DNA from: Rhodospirillales bacterium
GTDB lineage: Bacteria > Pseudomonadota > Alphaproteobacteria > Rhodospirillales > Magnetospirillaceae
Length of the DNA: 12,200 nt
Assembly: GCA_030040955.1 (NCBI GenBank)
Contig: JASHSH010000213.1
Span: forward strand, 1-12,200
Direction: 5' to 3'
A model generated the notes under the pieces. That model saw nothing but the letters and a program-made list of their open reading frames with translations. It was not told the DNA's origin and did not search any database. This document shows positions 1-6,512 of this stretch, piece after piece. The position numbers were made by a program, and so were the translations under genes. The first letter of the stretch is position 1, and each line of letters opens with the position of its first letter.

Positions 1-264
1 GGATTCAAGATCGACGCCAAGGGCAATTTCTGGGTCACCACGGTGAGCTCGGGCGGCGTCGACCTGGTCGGCAAGGACGGCGCGTCGCTCGACTTCCTGG
101 AGACCGGCGGCGTGCCGCTCAACTGCGTGTTCGGCGGCAGCTCGCTCTATGTATGCGATTTCGGCGTGTTCGACACCACCGGCCCCGCTTCGATGAACGG
201 GCAGCTGGTCAAGGTAGATGTCGGCATCGCCGGCATGCCGCTGTTCAAGGGCGCGATCGGGTGA
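1..264 (+). CDS. SMP-30/gluconolactonase/LRE-like protein, 3' end only
   Basis: The reading frame is open from the first base and ends at TGA 262-264, leaving the last 87 residues of a gene that begins before the window. The visible part reads like the closing blades of the six-bladed SMP-30/gluconolactonase propeller: a 'D-x-x-G-N-F-W-V-T' strand near the start, then 'P-L-N-C-V-F-G-G' followed by 'S-L-Y-V-C-D-F-G', which matches the family pattern of an FGG turn and a 'LYVT' strand. Family members hydrolyse sugar lactones to aldonic acids, usually with a bound divalent metal, so a lactonase just ahead of an acid-sugar dehydratase makes sense. The next gene starts 9 bases downstream, so the two are very probably cotranscribed. 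The catalytic half is outside the window, so the activity cannot be verified; some relatives are non-lactonase hydrolases. Confidence 0.72.
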   Translation, partial: GFKIDAKGNFWVTTVSSGGVDLVGKDGASLDFLETGGVPLNCVFGGSSLYVCDFGVFDTTGPASMNGQLVKVDVGIAGMPLFKGAIG

Positions 265-273
265 GGTGAGGGT

Positions 274-1413
274 ATGAAGATCGCCAGGATCGAGGCCATT
301 CCGGTCAGCTATCCCGAGCCGAACGACTTCAACGCGCTGCGCCATCTGTGCCTGTGCAAGATCACGGCCGACGATGGCCGGGTCGGCTGGGGCGAGTCGA
401 TCACCCAGTTCCCCGAGGCGAACTTCGCCACCAAGGCGATCATCGAGGGCATGGCGCCCAACCTGGTCGGCAAGGACCCGGTGCATACCGAGCGGCTGTG
501 GCGCCAGAACAAGCAGCAGGCCTGGTGGTACGGATATGGCGGCGGCATCGCGTCCTACGCGGTGGCCGCGATCGACATCGCGCTCTGGGACCTCAAGGGC
601 AAGGCGCTGGGCGCCAGCGTGCTCGACCTGCTCGGCGGCCCGATGCACGAGAGGCTGCCCGGCATCGCCTCCTGCCATGCGCATTACGAATCGATCCCGC
701 AGATGGCGGAAGAGACGCGCGAGTGGCTGTCGACCGGATTGCAGGGGCTGAAGACGGGCTTCGGCAAGCGCGGCAACGCCAGGCTCGGCTACGAGCACGA
801 CCGCGATGTCGCCTATGTGAAGGCGATGCGCGAGACCATCGGCGACAAGATGCTGATGATCGACTGCGGCATCAACGTGAAGTGGGACGTCTCCACCGCG
901 GTGCGCCGCGCCCAGGCGATGGAGCCGTACAAGCTCGACTGGATCGAGGAGCCGCTCGGCGCCTGGGACCCGGAAGGCTATGCCACGCTGCGCGCCAAGA
1001 CCTCGACCCTGATCGCCTATGGCGAGAAGGAGTGGACGCTCGAAGGCTTCGAGCGCGTGCTCGCCACCGGCACGGTCGATGTGATCGGTGTCGATCCCGG
1101 CCGCGCCGAGGGAATCACCGGCTTCAAGAAGGTCTGCGACCGGGTAGAGGCGTATCGGCGCCAGGCCAACGCGCATGCCTGGTCCTCCGCGATCGTCACC
1201 GCGGCCAGCCTGGCGATCTCCTTCAGCACGCCGGCATGCAAGCTGTTCGAATTCAAACCGCTGCGCAATCCGATGCAGCACGATCTCGTCACCAAGCCGT
1301 TCGACCATGTCGGCGGGTGGGTCTATCCGCCCACCGGCCCGGGCCTCGGCATCGAGGTGATCGAGGAAGTGATCGAGGGCTTTCGCAGCGAGAAGGTCTT
1401 GGCGCGGTCGTAG
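274..1413 (+). CDS. MR/MLE-family (enolase superfamily) sugar-acid dehydratase, copy 1
   Basis: A 379-residue protein, the normal length for the mandelate racemase/muconate lactonizing enzyme family. Residues 1-120 form the capping domain and the rest the TIM barrel. Metal ligands are visible as D197 (MIDCG), E225 (WIEEP) and E251 (YGE); a D274/H301 pair (VDPGRAEG, NAHAW) gives the Asp-His general base dyad. K160 opens the usual K-x-K on the second barrel strand, but the second lysine is replaced by G162 (K-T-G). Family members abstract the proton alpha to a carboxylate; with sugar acids most are dehydratases that give 2-keto-3-deoxy acids. ATG 274 is preceded by a GGTGAGG Shine-Dalgarno and lies 9 bases after the lactonase-like gene, which fits lactone opening followed by dehydration. 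The sugar acid cannot be named from sequence. The family call is firm; the reaction is inferred. Confidence 0.9.
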   Translation: MKIARIEAIPVSYPEPNDFNALRHLCLCKITADDGRVGWGESITQFPEANFATKAIIEGMAPNLVGKDPVHTERLWRQNKQQAWWYGYGGGIASYAVAAIDIALWDLKGKALGASVLDLLGGPMHERLPGIASCHAHYESIPQMAEETREWLSTGLQGLKTGFGKRGNARLGYEHDRDVAYVKAMRETIGDKMLMIDCGINVKWDVSTAVRRAQAMEPYKLDWIEEPLGAWDPEGYATLRAKTSTLIAYGEKEWTLEGFERVLATGTVDVIGVDPGRAEGITGFKKVCDRVEAYRRQANAHAWSSAIVTAASLAISFSTPACKLFEFKPLRNPMQHDLVTKPFDHVGGWVYPPTGPGLGIEVIEEVIEGFRSEKVLARS

Positions 1414-1448
1414 GACGGGACAGTCGGCCGCGCGACGGCGCATGAAGA

Positions 1449-1465
1449 CGGTGAGACGTTCACCG
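1449..1465. promoter_or_regulatory. Inverted repeat upstream of the binding-protein gene
   Basis: In the 89-base gap between the dehydratase and the binding-protein gene, CGGTGA and TCACCG form a perfect 6-base inverted repeat around a 5-base spacer. It could be an operator or a small hairpin in the leader. Its odd length and its sequence do not match the two LacI-type operators elsewhere in the window, and no clear -35/-10 pair was found beside it, so its role is uncertain. Confidence 0.25.
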
Positions 1466-1502
1466 GTGGGGCAACCGCGTAGCAAAATCAGGGAGGGTCA
1501 CG

Positions 1503-2615
1503 ATGCGTAGTATGCATGCGAAACTGATCGGTGCGGTCTCGGCCGCGGCGCTTGTCGCGGCGGCGAGTGCGTGGGCCGACGATATGAACGTGACGCAAAT
1601 TCCGAAGACGGGCGAGAAGGTCGACGGCGCGCCCTTCATGGCCAAGCGCGACTGGGGCGCGTTCAAGCTGGCCGACCGCATCGCCGACAAGGTCAAGAAG
1701 CATGCCGAGGTCAACTATGTGTTCTCGTACCAGGCCTCGGGCATTCCGCTGTTCTCGCAGCAATATGCCCAGGGCTTCAAGCAGGGCTGCGAGTTCGGCA
1801 AGGCGATCTATCCGCTGAACTGCACCAGCATCGCGCCGGTGCAGACCAACCTGAACGACCAGGTCTCGCAGATCGAGGCCAAGCTGGCGGCCGGGGCCAT
1901 CGACTGCATCTCGATCGAGCCGACCACCTCGGACGGCCTGACCGCTGTGACCAACAAGATGGTCGACCAGGGCATCCCGGTGTTCACCGTCGGCGTCACC
2001 TCGAACGGCCACGAGTTCAGCAATTTCACGCAGGTTCCGATCAAGGAGGGCGCCAACGCCGCCGAGGCCGTGCTCGCCTTCATCAAGGCGAACAAGCTCG
2101 ATATCAAGGTGTTCGCGGTCTCCGGCGGCGACCCGGCCCAGTTCTGGGCGCAGGGCCGCATGAAGGGCTTCCACGAGACCATCCTGAAGGCGATCCCGGA
2201 CGCCAAGTTCGTCAATACCGAGAAGGACGGGCTCAACACCTCCTACGATCCCGGCAAGTCGTACGACGCGTTCAAGGCGTTCTTCTCGGCCCATCCCGAC
2301 GTCCAGTTCATGGAGAACGTGGACATCGGCGCCGAGCATGCCGACCGTGCGATCACCGACCTCAACTTGAAGGGCAAGGTGTTCACCATCGGCTGGAACG
2401 TGAGCAAGGGCCAGCTCGACGGCATCGACAACGGCATCCAGGTGGCGGCGCTGGACCAGCGCTGGGCCGAGCAGGCCGCCTTCGGCGGCCCGGCCTGCGC
2501 CAGCTTCTTCGCCCGCGGCGAGATTCTGCCCAACACGCAGACGCTCAAGCCGGTCACCAAGGAGAACCTGGCCGCGGCGCGCGCCGATCTTGACAAGATC
2601 CTGAACGCGAAGTGA
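1503..2615 (+). CDS. Sugar ABC transporter periplasmic substrate-binding protein
   Basis: A 370-residue RbsB-type (Peripla_BP_4) binding protein. The N-terminus has a Sec signal peptide: basic start (MRSMHAK), an Ala/Val-rich core and an A-W-A cleavage motif predicting a cut after A25. The mature protein has the expected two-lobe layout, with an 'NDQVSQIEAKLAAGAIDCISIEP' type segment (residues 118-140) found in many sugar-binding proteins. It captures a sugar in the periplasm and delivers it to the permease and ATPase encoded next. ATG 1503 is supported by GGGAGGG about 5 bases upstream. An in-frame ATG at 1512 is possible but would shorten the signal peptide's basic region. Four cysteines (96, 107, 135, 332) remain after signal cleavage; C96 and C107 are close enough for a disulfide. 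An intrinsic terminator follows the stop codon closely. The ligand is unknown; the dehydratase neighbours suggest a sugar, sugar acid or polyol. Confidence 0.93.
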   Translation: MRSMHAKLIGAVSAAALVAAASAWADDMNVTQIPKTGEKVDGAPFMAKRDWGAFKLADRIADKVKKHAEVNYVFSYQASGIPLFSQQYAQGFKQGCEFGKAIYPLNCTSIAPVQTNLNDQVSQIEAKLAAGAIDCISIEPTTSDGLTAVTNKMVDQGIPVFTVGVTSNGHEFSNFTQVPIKEGANAAEAVLAFIKANKLDIKVFAVSGGDPAQFWAQGRMKGFHETILKAIPDAKFVNTEKDGLNTSYDPGKSYDAFKAFFSAHPDVQFMENVDIGAEHADRAITDLNLKGKVFTIGWNVSKGQLDGIDNGIQVAALDQRWAEQAAFGGPACASFFARGEILPNTQTLKPVTKENLAAARADLDKILNAK

Positions 2616-2630
2616 CCTGACCTTGACTCC

Positions 2631-2662
2631 GCCCGGGACCCGAGCGGGTCCCGGGCTTTTTT
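2631..2662 (+). terminator. Strong intrinsic terminator between binding-protein and permease genes
   Basis: GCCCGGGACCC (2631-2641) pairs perfectly with GGGTCCCGGGC (2646-2656) across the 4-base loop GAGC, followed directly by six T (2657-2662). This 11-base G+C-rich stem with a T-run is a textbook Rho-independent terminator. It begins 15 bases after the binding-protein stop codon and ends 11 bases before the likely permease start, so it should stop most transcripts inside the operon and protect the 3' end of the binding-protein mRNA. Confidence 0.92.
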
Positions 2663-2673
2663 CGTCGCACACG

Positions 2674-3741
2674 ATGAGCGAGATGACCGACGCCCCTTCG
2701 AGCGAAGCCGCCGCGATGCCCACGACCTCGCGGATGTCGGCGGCCGGGCGGGCGACCTTCGAGCTCGGCCTGCGGCTTGGCGGGCTGTTCATCGCCATCG
2801 TGATCGTCGGCATCATTTTCTATTCGCTGAATCCGGCCTTCATCAACGCCGACGTGATCATCTCGCTGCTGCGCTCGATGAGCTCGGTGGCGATCATGGG
2901 ACTGGGGCTGACGCTGGTGATCGTCGGCGGCGAGATCGACCTCTCGGTCGGCGCCATGTACGGGCTCGCGGCCAATGCGGTCGCGGTGATGTGGATACTC
3001 GGCGACGTGCCAATCTATCTCGCCATCCCCTTCGCGCTGGCGATCGGGGCGCTGGTCGGCCTGTTCAACGGCCTGCTCGTGACCTACGCGCGCATTCCCG
3101 CCTTCGTGGTCACGCTGGGCAGCTACAACCTGCTCTACGGCCTGTCGCTCTACATCTCCAACGCGGGCACCTTCAACCCGATCTATCCGCCCGAGGGATA
3201 CAAGGTCGATCCCGTGCAGCTCAAATTCTTCCAGGCGCTCACCGCCCAGTTCGGCACGCACAGGATGTCGATCGAGGTGCTGTGGATGATCGCGCTGGCG
3301 CTTCTGGTCGGCTTCCTGCTGCACCGCTCGCTGTTCGGCTTCCGGCTGATGGCGATCGGCGGCAACCCGGTCGCCGGGCAGCTCGCGCGCCTGCCGGTGC
3401 GCCGCTACAAGATCACCTCGTTCATGCTGGCGGGCGTGCTCAGCGCCGCGGCGGGCGTGCTCGATTTCTCCTTCATCCAGACCTCGCAGCCCGACATCGG
3501 CCTGTCCTCGACCTTCCCGGTCTTCGCCGCGGTGATCATCGGCGGCGCCAGCCTGGCCGGCGGGAAGGGCACGGTGATCGGCACGCTGGGGGGCGCGCTG
3601 CTGCTGGCCGAGCTGCAGATCGGGCTGGCGCTGCTCACGCTGGGCCCGCACGCGCAGCAGCTGTTCCTCGGCTTCGTCACCATCGGCGCGGTCGCGCTCG
3701 ACATCGCGCTGACCAAGCTGCGGGCGCGGACCGTCGCATGA
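2674..3741 (+). CDS. Sugar ABC transporter permease (RbsC type, BPD_transp_2 family)
   Basis: From ATG 2674 this gives 355 residues. After a polar N-terminal tail of about 30 residues there are eight or more hydrophobic segments. Family hallmarks are 'GGEIDLSVGAMYGL' (early, after the second helix), 'AIGGNPVAGQLARLPVRRYKI' in the cytoplasmic loop and 'GGASLAGGKGTVIGT' near the C-terminus. It forms the membrane channel of the importer, probably as a homodimer, with the binding protein upstream and the ATPase downstream. The frame is open back to a TTG at 2623, but that start lies before the terminator hairpin and would translate through it, so I reject it. ATG 2674 has no obvious Shine-Dalgarno; ATG 2686 is an alternative. 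The stop overlaps the ATPase start as ATGA, so the two are translationally coupled. Confidence 0.92.
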   Translation: MSEMTDAPSSEAAAMPTTSRMSAAGRATFELGLRLGGLFIAIVIVGIIFYSLNPAFINADVIISLLRSMSSVAIMGLGLTLVIVGGEIDLSVGAMYGLAANAVAVMWILGDVPIYLAIPFALAIGALVGLFNGLLVTYARIPAFVVTLGSYNLLYGLSLYISNAGTFNPIYPPEGYKVDPVQLKFFQALTAQFGTHRMSIEVLWMIALALLVGFLLHRSLFGFRLMAIGGNPVAGQLARLPVRRYKITSFMLAGVLSAAAGVLDFSFIQTSQPDIGLSSTFPVFAAVIIGGASLAGGKGTVIGTLGGALLLAELQIGLALLTLGPHAQQLFLGFVTIGAVALDIALTKLRARTVA

Positions 3742-5243
3742 GCGGCGGCGCATCCGGCCGCATCGAGGTGCGCGGCCTGCATAAGAGCTACGGCAGCACG
3801 CGGGCGCTGGCCGGGCTCGATCTGGAGCTGCGGTCGGGCGAAGTGCTCGGCATCGCCGGGCCGAACGGGGCCGGCAAGAGCACGCTGATGCGCATCCTGG
3901 CCGGCGAGGAGCGGGCGGATTCGGGCGAGCTGCGGCTCGACGGCGCGCCCTGGTCGCCGATGGCGACGGCGGGCACGGTCGCCGTGGTGCACCAGGAGCC
4001 GCAGCTGTTCCCCAATCTCAGCGTCGCCGACAATCTGATGGTCGGGCGCGAGGGATCGCGCCTGCGCCGCCCGCGCCTGGGCGCGGCCGACCGCGCGCTG
4101 GCGCAGGCGCTCGGCATCGCCGCCTATGCCGGCCGGCCGCTGTCGACCTGCACGCTCGCCACCCAGCAGCGGGTCGAGATCGCCCGCGCGCTTGCCCGCG
4201 ACGCGCGCGTGTTCCTGTTCGACGAGCCGAACTCGGCGCTCACCGACGACGAATCGGACGAGCTGTTCCGCGAGCTGCACCGCCTCGCCGAGGCCGGCCA
4301 CATCGTCATCCTGGTCACTCACCGCTTGGGCGACCTGGTCGAGCATACGGATCGCGTGGCGATCGTGCGCGACGGACGCGTCACCGCCATCCTCGAGGGC
4401 GAGGCGCTGACCGAGGACGGGATCGCGCGGCAGCTGGTGCTCGGCGGCGTCCAGGTCCATGCAGAGGACATGGCGGGCACGCCGCCCATCGCCGCGCTGC
4501 CCGGTCAGCCGGTACTGCGGGCGCGCGGCTGGTCGCATCTCGACGACGCGTTCGACGGCATTGAACTCGCCGCCGCGCCCGGCGAGATCGTCGCGCTGAT
4601 GGGGGTCGAGGGATCCGGCGCGCGCGAGCTGTTGCGCTCCTTCGCCGGGCTCGAACGCTGCGCGGGCGAGATCGCCGTGGCCGGACGCACCGACCTCGCC
4701 GGCCTCGACCGCTCGACCGCTTACGTATCGGCCACCCGCCAGCACAGCCTCTACGGCCATCTTTCCGTCGGCGACAATCTGCTCGCCCGGCTGGGGCGGC
4801 CCGAGATCGCCGGGCTCGGGCTGGTGCTGCGCCGCGCGCGCATGCGCGAGCGCGCCGAGGACGCGGTGCGCCGCTTCCTGATCAAGGCGCGCACCATCGC
4901 GCAGGGCATCCGCTCTCTGTCCGGCGGCAACCAGCAGAAGGTGGCGATCGCCCAGGCGATGATGAAGCGGCCGATCCTGCTGCTGCTCGAGGAGCCGACG
5001 CGCGGCGTCGACATCCGCAGCAAGGGAGAGATCTACCGCCTGCTGCGCGGTTTCGCCGACGCGGGCAACGCGGTGATCATGTTCTGCACCGAGGTGCTGG
5101 AGATGTTCGAGGCGGCGGATCGGGTGTTCGTGGTGTCCGACGGCCGCCTGTCGGCGCCGCTGCTGGTGAAGGACCACACCCGCGTCGAGGAGCTCGCCAC
5201 CTCCGTCACCCGCCTGGAGCGCCACGGCCGCCAGGGTCGGTGA
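3738..5243 (+). CDS. Sugar ABC transporter ATP-binding protein, two fused NBDs (RbsA/XylG type)
   Basis: A 501-residue double-ATPase typical of carbohydrate importers of the CUT2 class; it powers uptake through the preceding permease. The ATG overlaps the permease stop by the ATGA arrangement. Domain 1 (about 8-240) has a complete Walker A (GPNGAGKST, 41-49), Q86, Walker B D162-E163 and H195, but its signature is degenerate: C-T-L-A-T-Q-Q at 138-144 where RbsA has L-S-I-G-D-Q-Q. Domain 2 (about 260-495) has a degenerate Walker A (G-V-E-G-S-G-A-R, 289-296), an intact signature LSGGNQQ (394-400) and a Walker B in which the usual Asp is Glu (E418-E419). One composite site (domain 1 Walker with domain 2 signature) therefore looks competent and the other defective, as in RbsA-type proteins. 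A further in-frame open stretch upstream (from 2991) is only a shadow of the permease gene. Confidence 0.94.
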   Translation: MSGGASGRIEVRGLHKSYGSTRALAGLDLELRSGEVLGIAGPNGAGKSTLMRILAGEERADSGELRLDGAPWSPMATAGTVAVVHQEPQLFPNLSVADNLMVGREGSRLRRPRLGAADRALAQALGIAAYAGRPLSTCTLATQQRVEIARALARDARVFLFDEPNSALTDDESDELFRELHRLAEAGHIVILVTHRLGDLVEHTDRVAIVRDGRVTAILEGEALTEDGIARQLVLGGVQVHAEDMAGTPPIAALPGQPVLRARGWSHLDDAFDGIELAAAPGEIVALMGVEGSGARELLRSFAGLERCAGEIAVAGRTDLAGLDRSTAYVSATRQHSLYGHLSVGDNLLARLGRPEIAGLGLVLRRARMRERAEDAVRRFLIKARTIAQGIRSLSGGNQQKVAIAQAMMKRPILLLLEEPTRGVDIRSKGEIYRLLRGFADAGNAVIMFCTEVLEMFEAADRVFVVSDGRLSAPLLVKDHTRVEELATSVTRLERHGRQGR

Positions 5244-5249
5244 GCGCGC

Positions 5250-5264
5250 CGGCGAACCTCGCCG
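5250..5264. other. Small hairpin in the convergent gap after the ATPase and E2 genes
   Basis: CGGCGA and TCGCCG pair perfectly around the 3-base loop ACC, filling most of the 21-base gap between the converging stop codons (TGA 5241-5243 on the plus strand, TAG 5267-5265 on the minus strand). It could help end transcription in both directions, but no T-run follows on either strand, so it is not a standard intrinsic terminator. Confidence 0.25.
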
Positions 5265-6503
5265 CTATTCCGCCGTCCAGGGACCGAACTCGATCCGCTC
5301 GGCAAGCGCGCCCAGGAACGCGGCGCCGCGCACCCCATCGATCAGCCGATGGTCGACCGAGAGGGTGATATGAAATCCCTTGGCGACCAGGATCGCGCCG
5401 CCGCGCGCGATCACCCTCTCGTGCTCGCGCCCCACCGCGAGAATGCTGGCCTGGCCGGGATTGATGATCGCGTCGAACCGGTCGGCGCCGCCGCGCCCGA
5501 GATTGGAAAGCGCGATCGAGGCCGGAGCGGAGTCGGAGGCGAGCAGGCGGCCGGCGCGCACCCGCTGCACCGCGTCGCGGCGCAGACGCGCGATCTCGCC
5601 CAGCGACTTGCCGCCGAGATCGCGCAGCACCGGAATCATCATGCCCTCCTCGAGCGCGACCACGAGTCCGATGTCGATGGTGGCGGGCGAGACGCGGCGC
5701 GGCCGACCCTCCACCTCGGTCCACAAATCCAACATGGCGGGCTGCGCGCGCAGGCTGTCGGCCATCGCCTGGAGCAGGTAATCGGTCACCGTCGGCCGCA
5801 CGCCGCTCGCGCGCTCGATGCCCGGACCGAAGGCGATCCGCGCATGCTCGATGGCGCCGGTCTCGACCCAGCGGTCGAGCGAGAAGGATGGAATCGTGCG
5901 CCGGCTGAGCGCCACCGTCTCGGCGACACCCAGACGCATCGCCGAGAAGCCTTCCACGATCGCCGACGCGGGCGCGCGGGCCGTGACTGGCGCAGCCGGG
6001 GCCGCGGGCCTCGTGCCGCCGCGCGCCTCGACCGCGGCGAGGACGTCGCGCTTGCGAACCCGTCCGCGCGGACCCGATCCGCTGAGCCGCGCGAGGTCGA
6101 TCCCGTGCGTTCCGGCCAGTCGCCGCGCCAAAGGCGAGGCGAGCTGTCTCGCGCCTGTTTGCGCGGCGGGAGCGGCAGCGGGAGCCGCACGCTGTGCCGC
6201 CGGTGTCGGCGCGGATTTCGAAGGAGTGGCCGGCTTGGCTGCGGGTGCTGAAGCGGCGAGCACCGCGCCCGAAGCCGGTTCGAGCCGGGCCAGCGTGCCG
6301 CCGATCGGCAATTTGGTTCCTTCCGGCGCGACGATGGCGGCGAGGGTGACGTCCGCCGGCGCCTCGACCTCGATCGCGGCCTTGTCGGTTTCGAGCTCGA
6401 CCAGCGCCTCACCCATGCGAACGCTCTGTCCCGGTTGCTTGAGCCAGCGCAGCACGGTCGCCGATTCCATCGTCGCCGACAGTTTGGGGACCAGGAAATC
6501 CAA
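5265..6503 (-). CDS. Dihydrolipoamide acyltransferase, E2 of a 2-oxoacid dehydrogenase complex
   Basis: A 412-residue E2 core protein. Residues 1-75 form one lipoyl domain with lipoyl-lysine K41 in ELETDKAAIEVEAP; an Ala/Pro-rich linker (76-120) follows, then a peripheral-subunit (E1/E3) binding domain (about 121-158, SPLARRLA...GRVRKRDVL) and the catalytic acyltransferase domain (about 185-412) with the active-site DHRLIDG (H385, D389) and SNLGRGGADRF. It takes the acyl group from E1 onto lipoate and transfers it to CoA. The start must be TTG 6503: no ATG or GTG lies between it and the in-frame stop of E1-beta, and the next ATG (residue 12) would cut into the lipoyl domain. No clear Shine-Dalgarno is visible, so translation is probably coupled to E1-beta, whose stop is only 9 bases upstream. 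No E3 gene is in the window. Substrate chain length cannot be read from the sequence. Confidence 0.93.
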   Translation of the reverse strand: MDFLVPKLSATMESATVLRWLKQPGQSVRMGEALVELETDKAAIEVEAPADVTLAAIVAPEGTKLPIGGTLARLEPASGAVLAASAPAAKPATPSKSAPTPAAQRAAPAAAPAAQTGARQLASPLARRLAGTHGIDLARLSGSGPRGRVRKRDVLAAVEARGGTRPAAPAAPVTARAPASAIVEGFSAMRLGVAETVALSRRTIPSFSLDRWVETGAIEHARIAFGPGIERASGVRPTVTDYLLQAMADSLRAQPAMLDLWTEVEGRPRRVSPATIDIGLVVALEEGMMIPVLRDLGGKSLGEIARLRRDAVQRVRAGRLLASDSAPASIALSNLGRGGADRFDAIINPGQASILAVGREHERVIARGGAILVAKGFHITLSVDHRLIDGVRGAAFLGALAERIEFGPWTAE

Positions 6504-6512
6504 CGCCGCGTC

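Noticed and set aside
348..1445. Second plus-strand open frame overlapping dehydratase copy 1
   Set aside because: It is the +1 or +2 frame shadow of a gene with all catalytic residues intact; its product is Arg/Ala-rich with no family resemblance.
1449..1465. Third LacI-type operator upstream of the binding-protein gene
   Set aside because: The inverted repeat has an odd-length centre and matches the two operators at only about six of 14 positions, so it is listed only as an unassigned inverted repeat.
2623..2673. TTG start for the permease before the terminator
   Set aside because: It would translate through the terminator hairpin, has no ribosome site and adds residues without homology; ATG 2674 is preferred.
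1488..5225. Long minus-strand open frames opposite the binding-protein, permease and ATPase genes
   Set aside because: They lie opposite genes with clear family motifs. Their translations are rich in Arg, Ala, Gly, His and Asp with no domain, and such frames are expected in DNA this rich in G+C.
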